From Macrobrachium rosenbergii (taxonomy: Eukaryota; Arthropoda; Malacostraca; Decapoda; Palaemonidae), in contig NC_089744.1 in assembly GCF_040412425.1 (NCBI RefSeq), forward strand, positions 42,747,599 through 42,811,598: DNA of 64,000 bases, read 5' to 3'. Every line of letters starts with the position of its first letter. The stretch's first letter is position 1. A program made the translations under genes and the position numbers. Shown here piece after piece: positions 10,500 through 19,887 of this stretch. The notes beneath the pieces were generated by a model, which saw only the letters and a program-made list of their open reading frames with translations, was not told the DNA's origin and did not search any database.

Positions 10500-11075
10500 C
10501 TCTCCCTATAACCTTTTTTTTTTTTTTTTTTGTATTATACCCTTGCCTTTTTCTTGATTTGAACTCACAGGTTGTCTGTGAAGGTTCCCTCAACCAACCT
10601 TCCACAGTCTGGGGTTGCAAGTCTAAGTTAGGTTTTATGGAGTGTGTTATTTAGTGATTTTAGTGGGTCAGGTGGTCAGCTCTTTGTCCATGGCTATGCC
10701 AGGATAGCAAGGGTGGTGGTAAAAGTCATGTTAAGGTCGAGGACCGTGTGACAGCCCCATAGAGACTTTCTAACAGCCCCTGGATGGGTCGCTGGGTCTC
10801 TCTCAGGAATGCAGGCGAATGAGGCAGGATAATTATGAAGCCAGCTTCCTTATCAGGTAAGAACCAGAGTATGTTTACAGCTAATTTTTAGTGTTTAGTA
10901 ATTATACTCGAATTCCCAACGGGGTGTTTTTGGTTCTAATAAACTCACCACCAATGGTGTCAATCAGACCGTAACAGCTAAAATATGTAACTACCAGGAA
11001 GTTAGATATTTAAAAATGGTATTTTCATTATAAAATAAGTTTTTAAATATACTTACCTGGTAGTTAGAATAAAAA
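10500..11075 (+). mobile_element. 3' noncoding region and internal complementary region, DIRS copy B
   Basis: No coding. A T-run lies at about 10507-10531. From about 10975 to 11070 the sequence folds on itself: tatgtaactaccaggaagtt on one side and ttacctggtagttag on the other around an AT-rich centre. The first arm is also the complement of the element's outer left end at about 4824-4850. That is the layout of a DIRS internal complementary region, which templates circle formation. Confidence 0.72.
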
Positions 11076-11089
11076 TTCCCTCCTCCCCT

Positions 11090-11240
11090 CTGAGAACAGG
11101 GGCATGGAATTTCTGAGGACAATTGGGAATGGTTCTAGTTACCTGGAAAATGGAATCAGGTAGGTGGCCACCTGACCATCTCGGTGTTTGTGAATTTTGA
11201 ATTTCTGCTCACCGCTCTGTTCGGGGGTTTTGATAGGGAG
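11090..11240 (+). repeat. Right inverted terminal repeat, DIRS copy B
   Basis: Inverse complement of 4855-4990, including the 37-bp exact block at 11106-11142. Confidence 0.88.
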
Positions 11241-11277
11241 AGATCTTTATAATAGAAAATACTCATTTTTGGTAGTG

Positions 11278-11500
11278 GTATTCACTCACCCTAATTATAC
11301 ATGATCAGAGCCCCCTTCTCCCCTTCATGGACAAGACGCATAACTGGGGAAGTAACCCCAGCTTTCCTGGACCTATTTTTCTCTGGTATATCTAGCAGGT
11401 TATACCTAGAACATTCGACCACTACTGTAATGGAATTTCAGCTGCTGACAAGGGACTGGACTCATAAAACTTTATTTTATTATAAAAGTCATTTTTTTTA
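11278..11500 (+). mobile_element. Diverged DIRS right terminus, possibly the displaced end of copy A
   Basis: The block agagcccccttctccccttc with catggacaagacgcat resembles 18862-18905 of copy C (gctctcccgcctccccttta, atggacatgatgcat). The segment ends in ataaaactttattttattat like the right end of copy C. Position directly after copy B fits the missing right end of copy A. The middle part is too diverged from the left terminus of A to be certain. Confidence 0.5.
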
Positions 11501-12412
11501 TACATATTGCAATGATAACAGATCAAAATAATAATACAGTATAAATGGATTGTATAAGTGGAATAACATATTCATGTGTTTACATTAATATTGATATTTG
11601 AAAATTAGTAACTCATTATAACATGTACATACGCAAGATCATGAAAACATACGCAAGATCATAAATGTATTCATTCACGAAAATGCTAATGAAAAAATAT
11701 ATATGCAGATCGCCGTGACGTAAGCAAGCCTACCATTTCGTTCATTCCGTATTGTACAATGTTTCCTAACAGTAGTTACATCATTCTACAAACTACCCAT
11801 GTATTTTAGATATGCTTTAAACTCATCCTAAAACACTTTACTGTACTATAATATCATTTCAAAATAATCTTACAAAACACAAAAAAAATCAATAAAATGC
11901 ACAGTTGTGCAGTACACAATGCAGAGTTGGCCATACTCTCACACAGTTCTCTGCCAAGACTTAAAATGATTGTATGTAGCTGTAAGCCATAGGCAAACGT
12001 TGTAAGATGACTTTGAAATATTGAATTTATTTTATGATGATAATTTAAAGTATATTTGGTGTTTGAACCATTAACATAGGCAGTTATAAGCATTTTTAGA
12101 GGTTGGTCTTTGGTCTCTGAACTATCTAAATAGCCAGCTATAAGCATTTTTAGAGGGAGATACCAACAACACGGATTTTTGCTTAACGCGGGTGGTTGAG
12201 GTCCCTATCCCTGCGATTACTTTAATCTCTCAAGGAATGTTAATGCATTTTTGTTTCCCTGCTGGTCACATCCTGTGTAGTCCACACGACTGACAGCAAC
12301 TTTTTTTTTTCCCCATTTTTTAAAACATTATGAAAAAACACACACACCCAATGTGTGCATATGTGCTAATACCTGTTGGTTAAAGAGACTCAAATTAGGA
12401 GTATCTTTTCCT
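11501..12412. other. Intergenic or intronic sequence with a pogo-like MITE fragment
   Basis: No gene is seen. A stretch at about 12035-12215 repeats cagttataagcatttttaga-like segments twice and resembles the right half of the MITEs at 52818-53222 and 57754-58103. The rest is AT-rich and unremarkable. Confidence 0.55.
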
Positions 12413-12435
12413 GAGAGAGAGAGAGAGAGAGAGAG
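12413..12435. repeat. (GA)n microsatellite
   Basis: About 11 GA units. A similar sequence around it recurs near 12660-12800, suggesting local duplication of a GA-containing segment. Confidence 0.95.
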
Positions 12436-12673
12436 TTCATTTCTTTAATCTCTCAAGGAATGTTAATCCATTTCTGTATCCTTGCTGGTCACATCCTTTA
12501 TAGTCCACACAACTGACAACAGCAAAATTGATATGTTTGTTATTTTGTCTTCCAAAGCTGTATTACCTGTACACATTTATAAAGCATTATGAACACACAC
12601 ATAAACAGTGTCTGCACATGTACATACACACAAGCAGTGTCTGCATATGTGCTAATACCCATTGGTTAAAGAA

Positions 12674-12774
<101 letters not shown>

Positions 12775-12852
12775 CCCATTGGTTAAAGAAACTCAGAGAG
12801 AGAGAGATTATTTAGGACTCTGAGGCTTGGCTGATGTACAATTATTTTATTA

Positions 12853-13020
12853 TCTTGGGATTTTATATAAGTAACTTGTCAAGCAATTACATTGCTATTA
12901 GTTCTTACTTTTTGCGCTTAAGTTTTAAAGATTTTGCGGTAGTGCTCATATTGTTTTGGTGTAGGTAACAGACCTCACCCACTTTCAGGGAAGAATAGGT
13001 ACAACCGGCTCAGGTATTTA
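12853..13020 (+). repeat. Left inverted terminal repeat, DIRS copy C
   Basis: Inverse complement of about 18922-19090. Long shared blocks include attgctattagttc, catattgttttggtgtaggt and ttcagggaagaata. Confidence 0.88.
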
Positions 13021-13177
13021 AGTCGTTCCTGCTGCTCGTTGACTGAACATCTGTCGCTGGGTAGCTCTTGTTTTGGTTTGTTTCCACCGGTTGTTTGCAG
13101 ACATTGCTGAATTTGGTGAAGTACATTATAGTTTTTGGTAATGCTAATCAGCTTTTTTTCCTCAATTGTAACTGGAT

Positions 13178-14997
13178 ATGTCAGACTCGAGTGCTCATAG
13201 TATTAGGTATTGCAGCAAGGGCTGCAAGACAAAACTGACATTTGCTAAGTATGATACTCATACTATCTGCACCTCGTGTAGAAGGCAAAATTGTTCTCCT
13301 GACATTAACTTTGACGAGTGTAAGGAGTGGGATCAGGGGAAATGGGAGACTAAATTCTCATTTAGCGTGACTTCAAAGAGACAGAGAGAGAAAGCCGTCT
13401 GCTAAAGCCAAGGTTATGTTGCAGGATTCTCCAGAGGTGTCTGTCCTTTTGACTCCTATGACAGCTTTTTCCCTATTCCAAGTCCTCTATCTTTACCTGT
13501 AACTCCTTTACCTGTCCCCTACCTTCCAAGCCCAGTGCCTTAGCCAACCTTGAAGCCAGAGTAGAAAAGAAATTTATCATTGTTGTAGATACCATAACCC
13601 AACTGGGCATTTCTGTTAAGATCTTGATGAATCGAGTGCAAAAAGTGTTAGTACAAATGTCGTGCCAGTGGAGGAGGTGGCTACTCATCCCGCCGATGCT
13701 CCTAGACCTAGGTCTCTGTCAAACTCCCCTAAACCTTGGGGGAGGCAAACCAAACGTCCAAGGGATGTTGGTGGGGTTTGTCCACAGGTAGTTGCCCCCT
13801 CAATCAAGCCTGTTGACTATTCCCAGGATTTGCCGGATGGCCATTGGAAAAGCGTCCGAGGTGCACGCTTTATTGTCAAGTGGTCCAATTCCAGAGTGGA
13901 TAGGAGGTGCAGTCAGTGCTTTTCCGATGTTTCCAGACCATTGAAAAGGTTGGCAGCTCCTGAACCTTCTTGTAGCTTCTGGGGCCAAGAAGACATCCCG
14001 ATGTCTCCCGAGTTGTTTATACCACAACGCTCATCTAAGAAGAGCACTGATCGGGCAGTGTCAGCTGAGTTCCCGGTTGGGGTGTGTTTAGTGTTGGCCG
14101 AGCACACAGTGAGGGCAGACAGCATTGCAGTTGATTGCTCGTCTGGCGCCAGGCGTTCAGCTGGCATCAAGCGGCCAGTTGAAATGCCGTGCGTTTTGAA
14201 CGTGCGGTAGCAGTCGAACACCCATTGATGTAGGTTGGGGCAGTGGATTTTGAGCACCCAAGTGGAGGTGAGCATGTTGTCTGAGCTGAGCGCTCTCACC
14301 ATCGTTTGCTGCCTGATCTTCATACGTCTCCTTTATGATACAACAACCCACAGCCTCCTGTAACGTGCTGAAGATGGTTCTTTCTTTTTCCTCAAAGAAG
14401 GTTTGGTCTCATATTGGGCATTAGTTGGCCGATAAGAGGGATCTTGGCAAGGCCACCTTCTGCACCCTTCCTTCTCGTTTGACAAAAAGGAGATATCTCT
14501 TCTATGTCACCTGGGAAGTTCCATCCTTGGGAGTTTCTGCCTCCTCCCAAGGGGACTTCTCCAGCTTGATTAATTCGACGCGATATTCAGCGTTTGCTTC
14601 AGTCAAGATAGTCTTTTCGTCAACAGAGTTGGATCATTTAGTGAAAGACTTATTCAAAGCCTTTGAAATATTCAGCTACCTTGATTGGACAGTCGGAGCT
14701 TTGACAAAGAGGATTGAAGATTGCACAGCTCTACCGGACAATTTTACTGCTGACTGGCTAGGAGTTTTATCCTGTGCGGACAAGGCGGTTTGTGATGGAT
14801 TGCAAGAATTGGCTGCTCTCTTTGCCTTAGGCTTATTGAAGAAGGGGGAGCTGGGGTGTTCATTTGTCACCAAAGGAGTCACTCCTCAGAAATTGTCTCT
14901 GCTCTTTGCCCCATTGGACCGAGATAGTCTGTTCCCCAAGGCTACTTTGGAACGTGTAGCTTCAAAGCTTCAGAAGAGGACTACCAGAACTTGCTAA
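13178..14997 (+). pseudogene. DIRS gag-like ORF, copy C (broken)
   Basis: The start ATG at 13178 gives MSDSSAHSIRYCSKGCK, then HTICTSCRRQNC and a Trp-rich block (ECKEWDQGKW), the Cys/His module of this family. The frame stops at 13403 and continues in pieces; the Pro/Ser-rich middle (13660-14210) matches copies B and E. The C-terminal part from 14425 to 14995 is open for 190 residues (GDFSSLINSTRYS, STELDHLVKDLFKAFEIF, CADKAVCDGLQELAALF) and is the best-preserved gag C-terminus in the window. Confidence 0.75.
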
Positions 14998-15189
14998 CGC
15001 AGTCCACTAAAAACCCAAAGCAGCCGATTCAGACACATGCGGCACTCATTAGTGTAAGGGTGGCCTCTCCTTTGCAGCAGTGGCCTTTTTGTGGCGGTAG
15101 AGCAGGATATCAGTCCCGACCACATAGCAAGCCCTGTGCTGTGTACATGGTCGTCAAGTCATCTACAAGACCCTCTTCTAGCAAGTGAG

Positions 15190-16177
15190 GATCCGGTCCT
15201 CCCTGCACCGGTGGGAGCAAGACTTCTCCATTTCTGGAGGAAATGGGATGTCAAGAGTGTGGAACCATGGGTGATAGAAGTTTTGAGAGAGGAGTACTCA
15301 ATCCCATTCAACGCAAAGCCCCCAATGACGTCGGCTCACAGCAGTTTTTGGCCCTGTCAAAGGAGGTTACCTCTCTACTCAAAAAAGGGCCTATAGAAGT
15401 TGTGAAAGACGTGAACTCGAAGGGGTTTTTCAACCATCTCTCATCATACCCAAGTCATCAGGAGAATGGAGACCTGTCCTGGACTTGAGTGCTCTGAATT
15501 TTTTTGTAAAGACCACAAAATTCAGGATGGAAACCAATCAGTCAGTGCTGTCCTCCATTCATTAAGGGGATTGGATTGTTACAATAGGCATGGAGGATGC
15601 ATACTTTCATGTTCCAGTCCACCTGGAATCCAGAAAGTACTGGAGATTCGTGTTCCAGGGCAGGATCTACCAGTTTCGAGCCATCTGTTTCGGTCTTTCA
15701 ACAGCCCTACAGGTCTTCACCAGGGTTCTCCCCCCAGTGGCATAGTGGCTACATTTGATGGCCATCAACACATGCCTGTCTCTCAACGACTGGCTCCTAT
15801 GCTCCCCGTCGAGAAACTGTTGCACAGAGGACTTACAGAAGACTCCCTTGTCCAGGATCTGGGCCTTCTGATCAACTTTTCCAAGTCACTACTAGTCCCG
15901 ATTCAGTCAGTCATCTATTTAGGGATGATGATTGACTCCCAGAGTTTTTGGGCTTTTCCGTCACAGAGAAGAATTCATTCCTGCCTGCAGATGATTCAGA
16001 AATTTTTTTTTTCTTCCTCCCTGCTCAGCTAAAGAGTGGATGAGCCTCTGGGGCACTCTTTCGTCCAGAGAGAAGTTTGTGCCATTAGGGAGACTGCACT
16101 CGAGACCTCTGCAGTTCTTCCTAAAGGCCAGCTGGCACAGGAAGACGTCTCTGGAGTCATTTGTCTTCCCCATAACA
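15190..16177 (+). pseudogene. DIRS reverse transcriptase, copy C, catalytic residues lost
   Basis: VGARLLHFWRKW opens the domain (about 15208). The motif A region reads IGMEDAYFHVPVH, so the first Asp of the D-x-x-D pair is Gly. Then YWRFVFQGRIYQFRAICFGLS follows. The YLDDW motif C reads SLNDW near 15785, losing the Tyr and the first of the two Asp residues. Several frame changes occur. The enzyme would be inactive even if the frames were joined. The copy is interrupted by a TIR element at 16176. Confidence 0.82.
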
Positions 16178-16407
16178 GGCAGTCCCCGGTTATCAGTGAT
16201 CCAGTGTTTCAGCGCTTGTTTAGCGACAAAAATTGGTGATTTTCAGCGGTGATTTCCACTTATCAGTGCCAGCACTTGCATATTGGTCTGATACATACCT
16301 AACAGAGGTGCCATTGACTGAAAATTGCCGATTTTCGGTTATCAGTGATTTTCCCTTATCATCACACCGTCGGAACGGAACCCCCACTGATAACCGGGGA
16401 CTGCCTG
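16176..16407. mobile_element. Small TIR element (MITE) inside copy C
   Basis: The ends are near-perfect inverted repeats, ggcagtccccggttatcagt (16178 onward) and the complement ending at 16405. The 232-bp interior is rich in short inverted motifs (ccgattttcggttatcagtg). The DIRS coding sequence continues on both sides. A related 5' end lies at 54069, where it is preceded by TA, suggesting a pogo/Tigger-like family. No clear target duplication is visible here. Confidence 0.82.
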
Positions 16408-16429
16408 CATTCCCGAATCGAGTAGGACC

Positions 16430-16900
16430 TTTGGTGGTGGCTAGGAGAAGAGAGATTCATGGTAGGGAAGTCTTTATTCCCTCTGAGCCCAAGCCTAACC
16501 TTGTTCTCAGACGCTTCAGAACTGGGATTGGGAACTCATTTACAGGACTTGGAAGTTGCAGGGACGTGGTTGCAAGGAGAAAGAGTGCTCCACATCAGTG
16601 TAAAGGAGTTGAAAGCGATACACCTGGCGCTTCAGGATTTTGCTTCGGTGACACACAATAAAATGATTGCAGTCCACTCGGACATGACGGCGCTGGCCTA
16701 CATAAGGAACCAGGGAGGCATGCACTCTTTCTGTTTTTGCCAGGTGGCCAGAGATCTTCTCATTTGGGCCCAGAACAACTGTACTCAGATCGTCACCCGC
16801 TTCATGCAGGGCAAGATGAATGTTCTTGCAGACGAGTTGAGTCTCCGCAAACAGGTCCTACTGATGGAGTGGACACTGAATCCCCGCATGTGTGCACTGA
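16430..16900 (+). pseudogene. DIRS RNase H, copy C
   Basis: LTLFSDASELGLGTHL supplies the first Asp, ISVKELKAIHLAL the Glu, HSDMTALAYIRNQGG the second Asp and RFMQGKMNVLADELS the last Asp. These lie in one open frame of 157 codons (16459-16932), so this domain is the best-preserved RNase H in the window. The usual W-G in the S-D-A-S block is L-G. Confidence 0.84.
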
Positions 16901-17240
16901 CCTGTGGAAATGGTGGGGGAGGTCGTCGATAGACATGTTCACGATGTTGAAGAATCATCATCCTCCCCTGTATTGCTCACCAGTTCCAGACCCTCTGGCA
17001 TGGGCAACAGACGCAATGCTCCAGGACTGGTCCGACCTGGACATGTATGCCTTTCTGCCATTCAGTATGATGAGGAAAGTCATCAACAAGTTTGTCTCAC
17101 AGCAACTCATTGATCGCACTAGTGGCCCCGTTTTGGCCGCAGAGGGAATGGTTCCCGGATCTTCTAAGCCTCTTAGTGGACTTCCCAAGACTTCTTCCAC
17201 AGCGTTGGAAGTCTTCTCAAACAACCTCATTTCCTCCACT
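16900..17240 (+). pseudogene. Dam-like methyltransferase segment of DIRS, copy C
   Basis: The frames read DMFTMLKNHHPPLYCSPVPDP, DAMLQDWSDLDMYAFLPF and LVAPFWPQREWFPDLLSLL. Order and spacing match copy B. The P-P-F position is L-P-F here, so the motif is damaged. Identity as the Dam-like domain is from known DIRS organisation. Confidence 0.55.
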
Positions 17241-17269
17241 ATCATCGAGGTTTGTCCACTCTCACTCTG

Positions 17270-18290
17270 ACAGGCGTCAGACTGTCAGGAAGCTTGTTAG
17301 AGCGAAAGGATTTTCAAAGGCAGCTGCGAAGGCTATTGCCAACTGTAGACGACAATCTTCATCCAATGTCCACCAGGCCCTGTGGTCAGTTTTTTGTGAC
17401 TGGCGTCAAAGAGACAGTATCTCGTCTTCTGAGACCACTTTAGCTCAAATAGCAGGTTTTTTAATCTTCCTGAAGTCTTTTCGGGGACTAGCGACTTTGA
17501 CTATGAAAGGCCATAGATCCATGCTCAGTTCTGTCTTTAGGCACAGAGGTTTGGGTTTTGCAACAAGTCAGGATCTTAGTAACTTGAAGTATCTTTTGAT
17601 ACTTCAAGGGAACACAGATCGCCTTCTATTCGTTGGTTCTCAGGGCCTCCCTTTGAGCCTCTTCATACATCTTCCTTGAGAGACTTAATGAGGAAGACTC
17701 TCTTTTTATCTAGCAACAGCCAAAAGAGTTAGTGAATTACAGTCCTTGGACAAGCAGGTTGGCTTTTCACAACGTGATGCGGTCTGCATGTTTACCATTG
17801 GGTTTCTTGCGAAGAACGAAACCCCAGCCAATCCTTGGCCTCATTCATTCTCTTATCAAGAACCTTACAGATATCCTGGGACCTACAGACCAGGAGAGTT
17901 CGCTGTCCGGTCAGAGCCTTAAAATGTTACTTGGAGAGGACTAAGAGCATCAGAGGTTCCTCTCATAACCTCTGGTGTTCCGTAAAGAACCCATCTCGTT
18001 CTATGTCCAAAAATGTGTTATCCTTCTACTTAGAGAAGTGATCTCTGAATCCCACAGGGGAATTCAGGAAGAGGCCTTACCTTTGTTGAAAGTTAAAGCC
18101 CATTAAGTCCTGGCAGTTGCCACTTCACTGGTTTTTAAACGCAGTCTGTCACTGTCGGCTATACTTCAATCTGTGTACTGGAAGTGCAGATCTTTGTTTG
18201 CCATTCATTATTTGCGTGATGTAGAAACCACTTGTGAAAACTATAGTACATTAGGACCGTTCTCCGTGGCTGGCTTGTTACTGGGGGAGG
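17270..18290 (+). pseudogene. DIRS tyrosine recombinase, copy C
   Basis: The N-terminal half reads KLVRAKGFSKAAAKAIANCRRQ and TMKGHRSMLSSVFRHRGLGF. The Arg box is LATAKRVSELQ near 17715-17745. The H-x-x-R block reads K-V-K-A-H-stop-V-L (about 18090-18115), so the His is followed by a stop and the Arg position is Leu. YWKCRSLF and HYLRDVETT follow. A direct stop and at least three frameshifts make it a pseudogene. Confidence 0.82.
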
Positions 18291-18299
18291 AAGAGTAGG

Positions 18300-18914
18300 A
18301 GCATGTCTCCTTTTTCTGTATCTCCTCGTCTTGATTTTAGGTGATCAAGTTGTGGGAGCCTGGGGGTACTATGTACTTGGAGTACCTACCAAGCATTATC
18401 TCCTTTTGGTTGGGTTTGGTATTTTATTTAAGGTGTAGGTAACAATATTTGGCCGCAAAAATTTTTCTTGTACTGCGCCCAGGGCAAGGGCATATTGTTT
18501 TGTATAACGCCTTGACAAACCATTGGAGTACTCCTTGGCGGCAAAGCTCCCACTAAAGTAGAGGCTATTCTCAGCTTTATTGCTGCGCCACTACAGGTTG
18601 ATGATGAGGATCGACCAGAGGCATTACCTGTCTGCTGTAGCTCTCTCAACACAACAAGCATTGTCCAATGCTGGCTACTTATCTATTTCAAATTCATCTC
18701 CATCACTGAGTGTTTTTGAGTAGTTAGTAGTGTCCATGTATCCCACCACCTTTTTCTGTGGGAGTCAGCAATGTATTTACTTAGTAAGTTACTTATATAA
18801 AAATGACATTTTTATAATAAAATAAAGTTTTATATATACTTACCAAGTACCTGTAATTACGTGTTCGGGGCTCTCCCGCCTCCCCTTTAATGGACATGAT
18901 GCATGAAGAAATTG
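18300..18914 (+). mobile_element. 3' noncoding region and internal complementary region, DIRS copy C
   Basis: Matches 4290-4821 of copy A. Between about 18775 and 18860, acttagtaagttacttatat pairs with atatatacttaccaagta around an AT-rich centre, and this same sequence is present at the outer end of the element (about 19052-19090). No coding is seen. Confidence 0.75.
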
Positions 18915-19098
18915 AATACCTGAGCTGGTTGTACTTATTCTTCCCTGAAAGTGGGCGGGTCTGTTACCTACACCAAAACAATATGAGCGCTACCGCGAAA
19001 TTTTTAAAACTTAAGCTGCCGCAACAAGTACGAACTAATAGCAATGTAACTACTTGGTAAGTATATATAAAACTTTATTTTACTGTATTATAAAAATG

Positions 19099-19100
<2 letters not shown>
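18915..19100 (+). repeat. Right inverted terminal repeat, DIRS copy C
   Basis: Inverse complement of 12853-13020. It ends in an AT-rich tail and a long T-run (about 19098-19130). Confidence 0.86.

Positions 19101-19130
<30 letters not shown>
19098..19130. repeat. Poly(T) run
   Basis: About 33 T residues directly downstream of the copy C right end. Confidence 0.95.
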
Positions 19131-19134
<4 letters not shown>

Positions 19135-19475
19135 CTTTGGATTTTGTAAGATCAATCCTTAGGGTTTAGTAAGAAAAATAATATGAGTAGAAAGACACAC
19201 CCAAATGACTCAGGTCAGCCGTTAGCACACCAAACTGTACCTTATGAATTGACGCTCTACTCTCCCCAAAATGTTTTCGATTTTTTAGAGCTTTTCGGTT
19301 CTTAGAATTTCAGATAAAGGATTGTGTACCTGTAGTAATAAAGTGGAATGATATTGTATCATGTTCTACTTTGTGAAATTAAATTTTTGTTCCATAGGAA
19401 ATCATGAATTTGATACACTGACATTTTAAAGCTGCAACTTCATATAAAGTTTTGTTGATCTTATTTTTAATGCAG

Positions 19476-19887
19476 GCACAGATCAATGTTACCACCAGTT
19501 CAGATACAGCAAGATCATCCATGAATGGTAGACCAACCACAAGCAATTCTTCAAATATCAGTTCTACTCCTAACACCACTACCACCAGCTCTACTAATTC
19601 TCCTAGTTCAGTTAATATTTTTACAATATCTCCGGCTGATGGGGAGAGAAATAGCACTAATAACACTACAACTACGTCTGCATCATCAAATACGTCAAGC
19701 TCAACTAGTTCAACGTCTAACCCATTCTTGACACCAAATTCCCAGCAAGCACGTAATTTAGCATCTGTTTTGAATTTGGGTTCCAACCTTCAAAATTTCC
19801 CAATGGATGGTGGTGATATGGTCTTAATGGAAGTTGGCCCTCATGGGATTACCATCGATTCTGTTTCAGCTGATGGTAGTGGAGGAG
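19476..19887 (+). CDS. BAG6: BAG6 exon (Ser/Thr/Asn-rich segment)
   Basis: The acceptor is ttaatgcag|gca and the donor g|gtaaag. It enters in phase 0 and leaves after the first base of a Gly codon. It encodes a low-complexity Ser/Thr/Asn stretch, then LNLGSNLQNFPMDGGDMVLM and EVGPHGITIDSV. The minus-strand ORF over it is a shadow. Confidence 0.8.

Larger units (their letters stand above)
4785..11275 (+). mobile_element. DIRS retrotransposon copy B, near full length, nested in copy A
   Basis: Copy B holds all sections in DIRS order: left inverted repeat, gag, RT, RNase H, Dam-like methyltransferase segment, tyrosine recombinase, internal complementary region and right inverted repeat. The inverted termini include a perfect 37-bp match (4950-4986 against 11106-11142). 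No target duplication is apparent, as expected for recombinase-mediated integration. Its frames are broken at many points, so it is a dead copy. It differs from the A/C family in its termini but is close in protein sequence. The outer right edge is approximate. Confidence 0.85.
12853..19100 (+). mobile_element. DIRS retrotransposon copy C, full span with both termini
   Basis: Copy C runs from a left inverted repeat (12853-13020) to a right one (18915-19100). It holds gag, RT, RNase H, Dam-like segment, tyrosine recombinase and internal complementary region. It has decayed by stops, frameshifts and a 230-bp TIR insertion in the RT/RNase H junction. It lies in the intron just upstream of the first BAG6 exon seen here, ending about 375 bp before it, in the same orientation as that gene. 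Confidence 0.88.

Noticed and set aside
19379..19786. Minus ORF of 135 codons opposite the first BAG6 exon
   Set aside because: Shadow of the Ser/Thr-rich coding exon on the plus strand; Asp/Val/Leu-rich composition comes from the complement.
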